Positions 1 to 8,411 of a DNA stretch of 64,000 nucleotides are shown here, piece after piece. A model generated the notes under the pieces. It searched no databases and had not been told where the DNA came from. It saw only the letters and a list, made by a program, of their open reading frames with translations. How positions within the stretch are numbered: position 1 is the first letter of the stretch; each line of letters begins with the position of its first letter. The DNA lies in assembly GCA_023266195.1 (NCBI GenBank), contig JAHFRP010000010.1, positions 1 to 64,000 on the forward strand. The letters are read 5' to 3'. The translations under genes and the position numbers were made by a program. This DNA comes from Sulfuricella sp. (lineage in GTDB: Bacteria; Pseudomonadota; Gammaproteobacteria; Burkholderiales; Sulfuricellaceae).

Positions 1-176
1 AGCCACACGTTGAAGAAAAGGGTGCGGTCAGCTACTGCAAACGGCGTTAATCAGATTGAAAACCGGCGGCTGGCGCCGCCATGGAATCGTTTGCTCGCTT
101 GACACCGGCCGGCTAATGGGCGTCACCTATGAAGAGTTATGCGGCAGAACGCACCTACTAACACAAGGAGGTCTAA

Positions 177-749
177 ATGATCCATTATCGTCCCCTTCTC
201 GTTTCGGCCGCAGCAATTCTTCTTGCTGGTTGCGCTATTACGCACACCATCAATCTTTCCACCCACTCGGTTACGAGTTTTGAGCTTGTCGATCTGCGAC
301 CGCAAGAAGACAAGGAAACGTCATATGGAAAACTTGAAGGAAGATACGCAATCGCGAAGTTTGGCGACAGCTCCTTCGTTCCAGATCGGCTAGTAGTTCT
401 TAAGTCACTCCTCGATGACAGGTATGGAGAAGCACTGAAAGGAAAGCGCGTTGATGTCACTCGCTTCAGAACTCTGGCCTACTTGGCACCGCGCAATAAT
501 CTTGGCGAAATCATTAATTCTCTCCACGGATTGAGTATTTATCCGGGAATCTCCGATCCACGAAAGGACTGGTGGATATTTGAGATTGCTGTGACCGTTG
601 ACGGGCAACGCTACGAGAAGAACATCGCCGAAGAGACTCCTGAAGTTAAGTTCTGTCCGAGCTGTTATCAAGAAATTCGTTCAAAGGCTGTGGCACATGC
701 CCTAAACGAATTCGTGGCTGACTTTGGCCGATATGTCATTCTCCGATAA
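177..749 (+). CDS. Putative lipoprotein of unknown function
   Basis: A 190-residue protein starts with a short basic stretch and a hydrophobic run ending in LLAGC, a lipobox with the acylated cysteine at residue 19, so it is probably a membrane-anchored lipoprotein. A strong Shine-Dalgarno AAGGAGGT lies about seven bases before the ATG. I do not recognise a family in the mature part, which is hydrophilic and has a CPSC pair near residue 164. The gene is richer in A and T than most of the window (sampled lines 43-52% GC against about 67% in the next large gene), which suggests recent acquisition. A second small exported protein follows 72 bases downstream. Confidence 0.7.
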   Translation: MIHYRPLLVSAAAILLAGCAITHTINLSTHSVTSFELVDLRPQEDKETSYGKLEGRYAIAKFGDSSFVPDRLVVLKSLLDDRYGEALKGKRVDVTRFRTLAYLAPRNNLGEIINSLHGLSIYPGISDPRKDWWIFEIAVTVDGQRYEKNIAEETPEVKFCPSCYQEIRSKAVAHALNEFVADFGRYVILR

Positions 750-821
750 TCTGCCGCATGCAGTGGAGCGGACGCTTCGCCTATCGGCTCATTGCCGTTC
801 ACTTCCTCGTTGGACCTATCA

Positions 822-1349
822 ATGAGTCGGTTGCTAGTCATATTGCTACTCGCTTCTGCCTCCACGGCCTGGGCCGTTCATGGTTCGTCTGAACCCCCTC
901 TTTCTCCCGAAGGCAAAGCTCGCTTACTAAAAATTATGGGCGAGGCTCTTCGCGACAAAGACATAACGCAGCAACAATATGAGCGGTCGGTTTCTTGGGT
1001 CAATGCAAAGCCATGTGATGGCGTTGACCGTGGACTAACAGCCCGCCGGCAAGCGCAATTGGAATCAGCCATAGCGAAGGAGCAGAAATTGAAGAAGGTC
1101 GCTGTATACAAGGCGTTTAAGAGCGCCGGTTGGTTCATCGTTTTTTCCGATGCCAGCGCCGGAGATAGCCCCTACTTCTTTTACTCAAAAGACCCCTTGA
1201 AGGGTGCAAAACCGCTTACGGCGTGGAGTGGAGCCGCGACAATATTTGAAACGAGTGAGGTGGCGGAATGGGTGAAACGGAACGCACCAGATATTCCAGA
1301 ACGTTTGGCGAATTGTTTTGCTTGGTATGTCACGCTTAGTCCCGAATAG
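822..1349 (+). CDS. Small exported hypothetical protein
   Basis: The frame is open from a TTG at 792, but the ATG at 822 gives a clean signal peptide (MSRLLVILLLASASTAWA, cleavage after AWA), so I place the start there; the product is 175 residues. The mature part contains a helix-rich segment (residues 25-80) with a single cysteine and no family that I recognise. Near the end, the segment around FETSEVAEWVKRNAPD looks like an ordinary soluble domain. Like the preceding lipoprotein gene it is AT-richer than the rest of the window, and the two probably arrived or are transcribed together. The function is unknown. Confidence 0.6.
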   Translation: MSRLLVILLLASASTAWAVHGSSEPPLSPEGKARLLKIMGEALRDKDITQQQYERSVSWVNAKPCDGVDRGLTARRQAQLESAIAKEQKLKKVAVYKAFKSAGWFIVFSDASAGDSPYFFYSKDPLKGAKPLTAWSGAATIFETSEVAEWVKRNAPDIPERLANCFAWYVTLSPE

Positions 1350-1472
1350 GCCCAATCCATCATCCACCGGACCGGGGACCAGTGCAAAAAGCTGCACAAG
1401 CCGATTAGCTTTACGTTGAGCGCGTCCGGATTTCGGAAAATCAGCTGACCGCTCAGGGTCGCCCCCCCTCCC

Positions 1473-4151
1473 CTACAACGCCCTATACACCCGCTTAACC
1501 GCCGGGTCTTCCTCGCTGGTGACGATGGTGAAGCCCAGCGTCGTGACCAGGCGCAGCATGTCGTGGTTGGTGCCGAGCACTTCGCCTTCCATGGTTTTCA
1601 GGCCCTTGTCGCGGGCTGCGTCCATCAGGGCGGCCATCAGTTTGTGGCCGATTGCCTTGTGCTGCCACTGGTCGCTCACCACCAGGGCGAATTCGCAGGA
1701 TTCGCCGTCGGGGTTGGTGGCGTAGCGGCAGACGCCCACTTCCTCGTCCCTGCCGTCCTTCTCGGTGATGGCGATCAGCGCCATTTCCCGGTCGTAGTCG
1801 ATCTGCGTGAAGCGCACCACCATGGTCTGCGACAGTTCCTGCATGGTGTTCATGAAGCGGAAATACTTGGCTTCGTCGGACAGGTTGCGCACGAATTCCT
1901 GCTCGATTTCGGCGTCTTCCGGGCGGATCGGGCGGATGGTGATTTCGGTGCCGTCGGGCAGCTGCCATTCGGTGACGAGGTGGGCGGGGTAGGGGTAGAT
2001 CGCCATGTGGGCGTAGCGGTCGCCGGAGATCGGGGCGAAATCCACCATCACGCGGGCGTCGGCCGCCAGCGCGCCGTGCTCGTCGACGATCAGCGGGTTG
2101 ATGTCCATTTCCCTCAGCCAGGGCAGCTCGCACACCATTTCTGAAACCCGCAGCAGCAGGCTTTCCAGCGCTTCCATCTGGATCGGCGGCATGTGGCGGA
2201 AGGCGCCGAGCAGCTTGGAGATGCGCGTGCCGGCGATGAGTTCGCGCACCAGGAAGCCGTTCAGGGGCGGCAGGGCGACGGCGCGGTCGCCGAGCACTTC
2301 CACCGCGGTGCCGCCGGCGCCGAAGGTGATCACCGGGCCGAACACCGGGTCGGAGGTGACGCCCACCATCAGTTCGCGGCCGTTGGGCTTGACCACCATC
2401 GGCTGGATGGCGATGCCGTCGATGTGCGCGTTGGGGCGGTTTTTCTTCACTTCGCCGATGATTTCGTTGTAGGCGGCGCGCACCGCGGGGGCGTTCATCA
2501 GGTTGAGCTTGACGCCGCCGGCGTCGGACTTGTGGGTGATGTCGGGCGAGTTGATCTTCATCGCCACCGGGAAGCCGAGCTGCTGGGCGAGCAGCAGCGC
2601 TTCGCCCGGCGAGCGGGCCACCACGGTGCTCGCCACCGGGATGCGGAAGGCCGCCAGCAGCGCCTTCGATTCCATTTCCGACAGCACCTTGCGCCGCTCC
2701 GCCAGCACCGTTTCGATCAGCATGCGCGCGCCTTCCACGTCCGGCTCGTCGCGGTGCGCGCGCGGCCCCGGCGTCTGCGCCAGGAGGCGCTGGTTGCGGT
2801 AGAAGGCGGTGATGTAGGAGAACGCCTCGACCGCCGCCTCGGGCGTGCGGAAGGACGGAATGCTGGCGCGGGCGAACGCCGCCCGCCCTTCGGCGATCTG
2901 GATGTCGCCCATCCAGCAGGTCAGGAGCGGCTTGTTGAAGCGGCCGGCGATTTCGATCAGCGAATTCGCCACTTCGAGCGGGTTGGTCATGGCCTGCGGG
3001 GTGAGGATCACCAGCGCGCCGTCCACGCCGGGGTCTTCCATGCACCGGGTGACGGCGTCGCGGTAGCGCTCCGGCGTGGCGTCGCCGATGATGTCCACCG
3101 GGTTGTTGTGCGACCAGGTGGCGGGCAGCACCTGGTTGAGGGCTTCGATGGTCTGTTCGGACAGGGCCGCGACGCTGACGCCCAGATCGACCGCGTGGTC
3201 GATGGCCATCACGCCGGGGCCGCCGCCGTTGGTGACGATGGCGAGGCGGTTGCCGCTGGAGCGGTGCGGCGAGGCGAGCGCCTTGGCGGCCGAAAACAGC
3301 TGGCCGATCGACATCACGCGCACCACGCCGGCGCGGCGCAGGGCGGCGTCGAACACGTCGTCGGAGCCGACCAGCGCGCCGGTGTGCGACATCACCGCCT
3401 TGGAGCCGGCGGCGTGGCGGCCGACCTTGACCACGAACACCGGCTTGATCCGGGCGGCGGCGCGCAGGGCGCTCATGAAGCCGCGCGCCTTGTGGATGCC
3501 TTCGACGTAGATCAGGATGCTTGCGGTTTGCGGGTCGTTGGCGAGGTAGTCGAGAATTTCGCCGAAATCCACGTCGGCGGAAGTACCCATCGACACCACG
3601 CTGGAAAAGCCGATGTCGTTGGCCGGCGCCCAGTCGAGGATGGCGGTGCAAAGCGCGCCGGACTGCGACACCAGGGCGAGCTTGCCGGGCTTGACGCTGC
3701 CCTTGAAGAAGGTGGCGTTGAGGCCGAGGCTGGTGCGCATGATGCCCAGGCAGTTGGGGCCGATGATGCGCACGCCGTAGGTCTTGGCGTTGGCCAGCAT
3801 GGTGCGCTCGATGGCCGCGCCGTGGGCGCCCACTTCGCTGAAGCCGGCGGACAGCACCACCGCCGCGCGCACGCCATGCTTGCCGCAGGCCTCGACGATG
3901 TCGGGCACGGTTTCGGCCTTGGTGCAGATCACCGCCAGCTCGACCGGCTTGCCGATGTCTTCGATCGAGGCGTAGGCCGGCTGGTTCTGCACTTCCTTGT
4001 GGGTCGGGTTGACCGGGTAGAGCGCGCCCTTGAAACCGCTCTCCAGCATGTTCCTGAACACGATGGCCCCGACCGAGTCCGCGCGGTCGCTGGCGCCGAT
4101 CACGGCGACCGATTTGGGGGAGAAAAGGGTGCTGAGGTAATGCTGTCCCAT
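1473..4151 (-). CDS. pat: Pat-type protein lysine acetyltransferase (acyl-CoA synthetase-like/GNAT fusion)
   Basis: This 892-residue protein has the architecture of Pat/YfiQ enzymes: a CoA-binding domain (residues 1-130, with SVAVIGASDR), a succinyl-CoA-ligase-like domain (about 150-460, with GPNCLGI and SHTGAL), an ATP-grasp domain (about 490-710) and a C-terminal GNAT acetyltransferase domain (about 740-892, starting near ITIRPIRPEDAE). Pat enzymes acetylate lysines of acetyl-CoA synthetase and other central enzymes. His256 in SHTGAL sits where NDP-forming acyl-CoA synthetases carry the phosphohistidine. It is divergent from a deacetylase gene 120 bases away, resembling the AcuA/AcuC pairing. 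A TATAAT on the minus strand at 4181-4186 lies about 30 bases before the ATG. Confidence 0.9.
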   Translation of the reverse strand: MGQHYLSTLFSPKSVAVIGASDRADSVGAIVFRNMLESGFKGALYPVNPTHKEVQNQPAYASIEDIGKPVELAVICTKAETVPDIVEACGKHGVRAAVVLSAGFSEVGAHGAAIERTMLANAKTYGVRIIGPNCLGIMRTSLGLNATFFKGSVKPGKLALVSQSGALCTAILDWAPANDIGFSSVVSMGTSADVDFGEILDYLANDPQTASILIYVEGIHKARGFMSALRAAARIKPVFVVKVGRHAAGSKAVMSHTGALVGSDDVFDAALRRAGVVRVMSIGQLFSAAKALASPHRSSGNRLAIVTNGGGPGVMAIDHAVDLGVSVAALSEQTIEALNQVLPATWSHNNPVDIIGDATPERYRDAVTRCMEDPGVDGALVILTPQAMTNPLEVANSLIEIAGRFNKPLLTCWMGDIQIAEGRAAFARASIPSFRTPEAAVEAFSYITAFYRNQRLLAQTPGPRAHRDEPDVEGARMLIETVLAERRKVLSEMESKALLAAFRIPVASTVVARSPGEALLLAQQLGFPVAMKINSPDITHKSDAGGVKLNLMNAPAVRAAYNEIIGEVKKNRPNAHIDGIAIQPMVVKPNGRELMVGVTSDPVFGPVITFGAGGTAVEVLGDRAVALPPLNGFLVRELIAGTRISKLLGAFRHMPPIQMEALESLLLRVSEMVCELPWLREMDINPLIVDEHGALAADARVMVDFAPISGDRYAHMAIYPYPAHLVTEWQLPDGTEITIRPIRPEDAEIEQEFVRNLSDEAKYFRFMNTMQELSQTMVVRFTQIDYDREMALIAITEKDGRDEEVGVCRYATNPDGESCEFALVVSDQWQHKAIGHKLMAALMDAARDKGLKTMEGEVLGTNHDMLRLVTTLGFTIVTSEEDPAVKRVYRAL

Positions 4152-4180
4152 GGCGTGCTCTCTTTGAGGTTTAGGGGGTA

Positions 4181-4246
4181 ATTATAGTGTTGTATGATTA
4201 CAGCCGGATGACGGGCCGGGAATGCGGCTTTTCTCTTGTGTATTAT
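4181..4246. promoter_or_regulatory. Divergent promoter region between pat and the deacetylase gene
   Basis: On the minus strand a perfect TATAAT (plus strand ATTATA, 4181-4186) lies about 30 bases before the pat ATG. On the plus strand TATTAT (4241-4246) lies 25 bases before the likely GTG start of the deacetylase gene. No convincing -35 hexamer was found for either, so these are -10 candidates only. Confidence 0.35.
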
Positions 4247-4271
4247 AGATGACTATCCAAAAGGATGCGAC

Positions 4272-5195
4272 GTGCATACCGCTTACATCAACCATCCCGA
4301 CTGCCTCAAGCACGACATGGGGCCGCTCCATCCGGAATGCCCCGGGCGGCTCCAGGCCATCGACGACCAGCTGATCGCGTCCGGCCTGCTGCACTACCTG
4401 CGGCACTATGATGCGCCGCTGGCCACCTTCGAGCAACTGGCGCGGGTGCACGCGCCGCAGTACATCGAGTCGGTGCGCGCCGCCTCGCCGGCCGAAGGGC
4501 TGGCTTATCTCGATCCGGACACGGCGATGAACCCCCATACGCTGAACGCGGCCCTGCGCGCCGCCGGCGCCGTGGTGCTGGCGACCGACCTGGTGATCGA
4601 ACGCAAGGCGGAGAACGCCTTCTGCGCCATCCGTCCGCCCGGCCACCACGCCGAATCCGCCCGCGCCATGGGGTTCTGCATCTTCAACAACGTCGCCGTC
4701 GGCGTGGCGCACGCGATGGCGCAGCACGGGTTGCAGCGCGTCGCCATCGTCGACTTCGACGTGCATCACGGCAACGGCACCGAGGAAATTTTCCACGACG
4801 ACCCGCGCGTCATGCTCTGCTCGACCTTTCAGCACCCGTTCTATCCCCATTGCGGCGCCGACAGCGGCAACGACCACATCGTCAACGTGCCGCTGCCGGC
4901 GGGCACCGACGGCGAGGCGTTCCGCACGGCGGTGACCGAACGCTGGCTGCCGGCGCTGGAGCGCTTCCGGCCCGAGATGGTGTTCGTTTCCGCCGGCTTC
5001 GACGCGCACTGGGAGGACGACATGGCGATGTTCAAGCTGAAGGAAGCCGATTACGCCTGGGTGACGCAGCAGATCAAGAATGTCGCGGAGCGATTCAGCC
5101 ACGGACGGATCGTGTCGGCGCTGGAAGGCGGCTACGAGCTGCACGCGCTGGGCCGCAGCGTGGCGGCGCACATCAAGGTGTTGAGCGGGTTGTGA
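4272..5195 (+). CDS. Histone deacetylase family protein (AcuC-like)
   Basis: The 307-residue protein carries all the signatures of zinc-dependent deacetylases of the arginase/HDAC fold: RPPGHHAE with the tandem catalytic histidines, DFDVHHGNGT with two zinc ligands, AGFDAH with the third, and the C-terminal EGGYEL. Such bacterial enzymes remove acetyl groups from lysines or small amides. The frame is open from a TTG at 4236, but the GTG at 4272 is preceded by AAAGGA at good spacing and begins at the usual family position, so I choose it. Its divergent neighbour is a Pat acetyltransferase, so reversal of Pat-made acetylation is a reasonable inference. Confidence 0.88.
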   Translation: MHTAYINHPDCLKHDMGPLHPECPGRLQAIDDQLIASGLLHYLRHYDAPLATFEQLARVHAPQYIESVRAASPAEGLAYLDPDTAMNPHTLNAALRAAGAVVLATDLVIERKAENAFCAIRPPGHHAESARAMGFCIFNNVAVGVAHAMAQHGLQRVAIVDFDVHHGNGTEEIFHDDPRVMLCSTFQHPFYPHCGADSGNDHIVNVPLPAGTDGEAFRTAVTERWLPALERFRPEMVFVSAGFDAHWEDDMAMFKLKEADYAWVTQQIKNVAERFSHGRIVSALEGGYELHALGRSVAAHIKVLSGL

Positions 5196-5301
5196 GATGG
5201 TTTGGGATAGTTTCAAGTCTGACCGACGTTCGGGTGTACCCCGGCCTATCCGTTCTGGCATAATTCGCCCACTTCGACAAACCTGAATAAGCGAGATCGC
5301 A

Positions 5302-5547
5302 ATGAAAAAATTCCTGATTATCCTGGCCGCGGCGGTGTTTACTGCGACGGCATTCCCCGTCCTCGCGGCGAACGAAGATCTGGACCTGGTTCCGGCGAGC
5401 CCGGCCGCGCAGACCAGTCAAAGCGTCCATCAACACAAAAAGGCGAGGAAGGCGGTCAAGGCGAAGAAAACGGTAAAGGCCAAGAAAGCCGTCAAACACG
5501 TCAAACATAAGCGCAAGGCCAAGCCTGTCCGCAAACATCGGAGTTAG
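5302..5547 (+). CDS. Small lysine/alanine-rich exported protein
   Basis: The 81-residue product has a good signal peptide (MKKFLIILAAAVFTATAFPVLA, cleavage before ANED), a short acidic linker, then a strongly basic tail (residues 46-81) built from repeated KA-KK-VK units with many lysines and histidines. The tail resembles histone H1 C-termini in composition, but the signal peptide points to the periplasm or outside rather than the nucleoid. Similar tiny basic exported proteins are common in proteobacteria and are not characterised. The Shine-Dalgarno is weak (GCGAGA). A large palindromic repeat follows its stop codon. Confidence 0.65.
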   Translation: MKKFLIILAAAVFTATAFPVLAANEDLDLVPASPAAQTSQSVHQHKKARKAVKAKKTVKAKKAVKHVKHKRKAKPVRKHRS

Positions 5548-5592
5548 TGGTCAGTTGCAGTGAATCGCACGAATGAGGCAGGGCTGACCGCC

Positions 5593-5702
5593 TCCCCCTT
5601 TGAAAAAGGGGGATAAAAAGGGGGATTGAGGGGGATTTAACGGTGGTGGCTATTGATCGGTTCTTTAAATCCCCCCTAGCCCCCTTTTTCAAAGGGGGGG
5701 AT
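5593..5702. repeat. CCCCTTT-type palindromic repeat
   Basis: Arms built on CCCCCTTTGAAAAAGGGGG and AAATCCCCCCTAGCCCCC can fold into a long hairpin between the lysine-rich peptide gene and the DUF4337 gene. The same family occurs at 43407-43523, there inside the ileS reading frame. Confidence 0.85.
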
Positions 5703-5772
5703 ATCCTTGTTTTATTGGCTGATTACAAGGGTCTGAACCCGCTCGATATTGATTTAATTTAGAGGATATTCC

Positions 5773-6345
5773 ATGTCAGGTCACGGTTTTCACGTACACG
5801 GCGCGCACGACCATGAAGTCGAGCATCAGGCCCAGCATGGGCCGGGACTGGCGCAGTCGGTCGCTATCTTCACCGCCATCCTTTCCACCGTCGGCGCGGT
5901 CGTCAGCTACCAGGGCGGTTCGACGCAGAACGAGGCGATGATGTACAAGAACGAGGCGGTGCTGCAGAAATCCCACGCCTCCGACCAATGGAATTTCTAC
6001 CAGGCCAAGAGCACCAAGGGCCACCTGATGGAACTCGCCGCCAACATCGCGCCGGCGGACAAGCAGGAGTTCTACAAGAAGCAGATCGAGAAATACAAGC
6101 AGGAAAAAGAGGAAATCAAGAAGCAGGCGGAGGACTTCGAAAAGAAGTCCGAGGAGGCCAACGAGAAAAGTGAGCACATGATGCATCCGCATCACCGCCT
6201 GGCGCAGGCCATGACCCTGATCCAGATCGCCATCGCGCTCGCTTCCATGACCGTGCTGACGCGCAAGAAATGGCTGTTCGCCGGCGCCGGCATCGCGGCG
6301 GCGGGCGGCTGCGCGCTGTGGGCGATGGCGTTGTTTAGCGTGTAG
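5773..6345 (+). CDS. DUF4337 family membrane protein
   Basis: The 190-residue protein opens with a His-rich cytoplasmic stretch (GHGFHVHGAHDHEVEH), has one membrane helix at about 26-46, a long charged coiled-coil-like middle rich in K and E (about 90-140, e.g. KYKQEKEEIKKQAEDF), and two C-terminal membrane helices (about 148-188). This layout matches DUF4337 proteins, whose function is unknown. The start follows AGAGGA. The TAG stop lies at the edge of a TAGC-rich repeat. It stands alone between two repeats, so it is probably its own transcription unit. Confidence 0.8.
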   Translation: MSGHGFHVHGAHDHEVEHQAQHGPGLAQSVAIFTAILSTVGAVVSYQGGSTQNEAMMYKNEAVLQKSHASDQWNFYQAKSTKGHLMELAANIAPADKQEFYKKQIEKYKQEKEEIKKQAEDFEKKSEEANEKSEHMMHPHHRLAQAMTLIQIAIALASMTVLTRKKWLFAGAGIAAAGGCALWAMALFSV

Positions 6346-6430
6346 CTGTTAGCTTGTAGCTTGTAGCTTGTAGCAAAAACAGCGCGCTTTGCGCGCCCGG
6401 CTACCAGCTACAAGCCACCCGCTACCCGCT
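6346..6430. repeat. TAGC-type inverted repeat
   Basis: Tandem TTGTAGC units on the left and GCTACCAGCTACAAGCC on the right flank a short GC-rich core (GCGCGCTTTGCGCGC). It is a degenerate copy of the near-ideal palindrome at 59223-59287 and lies directly after the DUF4337 stop. Confidence 0.7.
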
Positions 6431-6447
6431 AACGGCCAGGAAAAATA

Positions 6448-7065
6448 ATGAAAGAAATCTTCTACGACTGGGGCGGCGCCAACGTCTGGCTGTTCCACCT
6501 CGTCAACGACGTGCGCGCCGGCTGGATCGACCAGTTCATGCTGCTCGGCACCGCCGCCGGCGAGCACACCAGCTTCGTGCCGATTCTGTGCCTGCTGATG
6601 CTGGCGGCGACCTGGGCGGTGCCGCGCGCCTCCGCGCGGCAGCCGCAGCGGGGCGAACAGACCGCCCGCATCTGGCTCGGGGTGGCGTCCGTGTTCGTTC
6701 TCGGCTACTGGCTGGACGGCGCGGTGCTCGGCTGGCTCAAGCCGGTGCTGGATTTTCCGCGCCCGCCGCTGGCGCTGGGCGAGGCCAGCGTGCATGTCGT
6801 CGGCGAACTCAAGCTTCGCCACAGCCTCCCCAGCGGTCATTCCGCCTTCGCCATGCTGGTGTGCGCCTCGTTCTGGCCGCTCGGCCGCTGGTGGCGCATT
6901 TCGGGTGTGCTCTTCGCGTTCTGGGTCGGCTTGTCGCGCGTCAGCCTGGGCGTGCATTTCCCGGCCGACGTGCTGGGCGGCTTCCTGCTCAGCCTGATGG
7001 TCGTGCTGGCGGTGCGTGGCATGCTGGCGATGCTGGCTGCTGTGGCGGAAAAAAGCGGCAGGTAG
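6448..7065 (+). CDS. PAP2 superfamily phosphatase (membrane)
   Basis: The 205-residue integral membrane protein has the three motifs of type 2 phosphatidic acid phosphatases: KPVLDFPRPP (K-x6-RP, about residues 97-106), LPSGHSAF (PSGH, about 128-135) and SRVSLGVHFPADVLGG (SR-x5-H-x3-D, about 164-179). These residues bind phosphate and form the phospho-histidine intermediate. Members act on lipid phosphates such as undecaprenyl pyrophosphate or phosphatidic acid; the exact substrate cannot be read from the sequence. The first motif is preceded by several hydrophobic helices. GCCAGGA precedes the ATG. It is followed by a convergent minus-strand operon. Confidence 0.88.
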   Translation: MKEIFYDWGGANVWLFHLVNDVRAGWIDQFMLLGTAAGEHTSFVPILCLLMLAATWAVPRASARQPQRGEQTARIWLGVASVFVLGYWLDGAVLGWLKPVLDFPRPPLALGEASVHVVGELKLRHSLPSGHSAFAMLVCASFWPLGRWWRISGVLFAFWVGLSRVSLGVHFPADVLGGFLLSLMVVLAVRGMLAMLAAVAEKSGR

Positions 7066-7164
7066 GGCGGCGGTTGCGGGCGCGTTCATTCTTACCCGCG
7101 GACATGCTGCGCCACGTCGTATGCGTTGATTTCGGCCGTGTTTTTGCAGTTTGAGTTACCCTCC

Positions 7165-7551
7165 TTACCTCAAATCCCCATCCAGGTAATACCACCTTCC
7201 GTCCTCCCGCACGAAGCGGCTGGTTTCGTGCAGCCGATGGGCGCGCCCACCGATCTTGCAGCGCGCCACGAACTCCACTTCGGCGTGGCTTTCGTCGATC
7301 TGCCGGTGGGTCTTGACTTGCAGGCCAAGCCATTTCGGTTGCGGTTCGGCATCGAGTTGTAGCGCGCCGGGCCGGGTCGAGGGGTGCCAGGTGGCGAGCA
7401 GATAGGGCTCGTCGCCCAGCGTGTAGGCGGTGTAGCGCGAACGCATCAACGATTCGGCGTCGGGCGCCGGCGTTTCGCCGCCGACGTGGCGCCCGCAGCA
7501 GTCCGCATAGGCGCGGAGGCGGCCGCAGGGGCAGGTCGGCGATGCGCTCAT
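7165..7551 (-). CDS. ychJ: YchJ-like UPF0225 protein with SEC-C-type zinc motif
   Basis: The 128-residue protein has an N-terminal cysteine motif CPCGRLRAYADCCGR (residues 7-21), typical of SEC-C-like metal-binding motifs, followed by the NTF2-like YchJ domain (LMRSRYTAYTLGD and the C-terminal GRWYYLDGD). The biochemical role of YchJ is not established. Its ATG overlaps the rsgA stop in an ATGA (7548-7551), so translation is probably coupled to rsgA, and it is the last gene of the minus-strand operon that starts with the cytochrome gene. Confidence 0.87.
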   Translation of the reverse strand: MSASPTCPCGRLRAYADCCGRHVGGETPAPDAESLMRSRYTAYTLGDEPYLLATWHPSTRPGALQLDAEPQPKWLGLQVKTHRQIDESHAEVEFVARCKIGGRAHRLHETSRFVREDGRWYYLDGDLR

Positions 7552-8411
7552 CTGACCAGCTTGCGATAGGTTTCCAGCCGCTGTCGGCCGATTTTTCCCG
7601 CGGCGGCGGCTTCCAGCACGGCGCAGCCGGGTTCGACCCGGTGCCGGCAGTTGCTGAAGCGGCAGTGGCCGAGATAGGGCCGGAATTCGACGAAGGCGTG
7701 GGCGATGCCCTGCTCGTTCAGGTGGGCCAGGCCGAATTCCTGCAGGCCGGGCGAATCGATGATGTGGCTGTCCGCGTCGAGGTGGTAGAGGCGCGCATGG
7801 GTCGTGGTGTGCTTGCCGGAATTCAGCGCCTGGGAAATCTCGCGCGTATGCGCTTGCGCCTCGGGCAGCAGGGCGTTGATGATGCTCGATTTGCCCATGC
7901 CGGACTGCCCCACCAACACGCTGGTTTCGCCCTGGAGATAAGGGCGCAGCGGGGCGATGTCCCGCTTCGCGGACAGGGTCAGCAGCGGGTAGCCCAGGTC
8001 GCGGTAGTGCGCCAGTTTCGCCCGGGCCGTGGCGGCTGCCTGTTCCAGGTCGCACTTGTTGAGCACGATCAGCACCTTGAGCGAGGCCGCTTCCGCCGCC
8101 AGCAGGCAGCGGCTGACCAGGTCGTCGTAGAACGCCGGTTCCGCCGCCACCACGACGATGAGCTGGGTGGCGTTGGCGGCGATGATTTTTTCGCGGAACT
8201 GGTCGGAGCGGAACAGCAGCGAGGCGCGCGGATCGATGGCCTCGATCACGCCCTGGTTCGGCCCGGTCGGCGCGAAGCGGAGGCGGTCGCCGCAAGCGAC
8301 GCCGGTCTTTTTGCCGCGGGTGACGCAGGAAACGATGCCGCCGTCCGCGGTTTCCACATCGTAGTGCCTGCCGAAAGCGGCGACCACCTGGCCGGAGAGC
8401 GCTTCAGCCAT
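7548..8411 (-). CDS. rsgA: Ribosome small subunit-dependent GTPase A
   Basis: The 287-residue protein is a circularly permuted GTPase: the NKCD motif (G4) comes before the P-loop GQSGMGKSS (G1), after an N-terminal OB-fold, and a C-terminal zinc knuckle CRFSNCRHRVEPGC follows. RsgA acts late in 30S subunit maturation and releases RbfA. The length is usual for the family. The start overlaps the upstream pterin dehydratase gene by 8 bases and the stop overlaps ychJ by 4, so the genes form a tightly coupled operon. Confidence 0.95.
   Translation of the reverse strand: MAEALSGQVVAAFGRHYDVETADGGIVSCVTRGKKTGVACGDRLRFAPTGPNQGVIEAIDPRASLLFRSDQFREKIIAANATQLIVVVAAEPAFYDDLVSRCLLAAEAASLKVLIVLNKCDLEQAAATARAKLAHYRDLGYPLLTLSAKRDIAPLRPYLQGETSVLVGQSGMGKSSIINALLPEAQAHTREISQALNSGKHTTTHARLYHLDADSHIIDSPGLQEFGLAHLNEQGIAHAFVEFRPYLGHCRFSNCRHRVEPGCAVLEAAAAGKIGRQRLETYRKLVR

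Noticed and set aside
56..283. Open frame of 75 codons overlapping the lipoprotein start
   Set aside because: It overlaps the lipoprotein gene, which has the good ribosome site and the lipobox; no signal supports the other frame.
2193..4181. A very long open frame on the plus strand opposite pat (and similar long frames opposite nrdA, carB, ftsH and ileS)
   Set aside because: These are side effects of high GC at third positions; the antisense proteins are low-complexity His/Arg/Ala-rich and have no motifs, while the opposite strand encodes a complete known enzyme.
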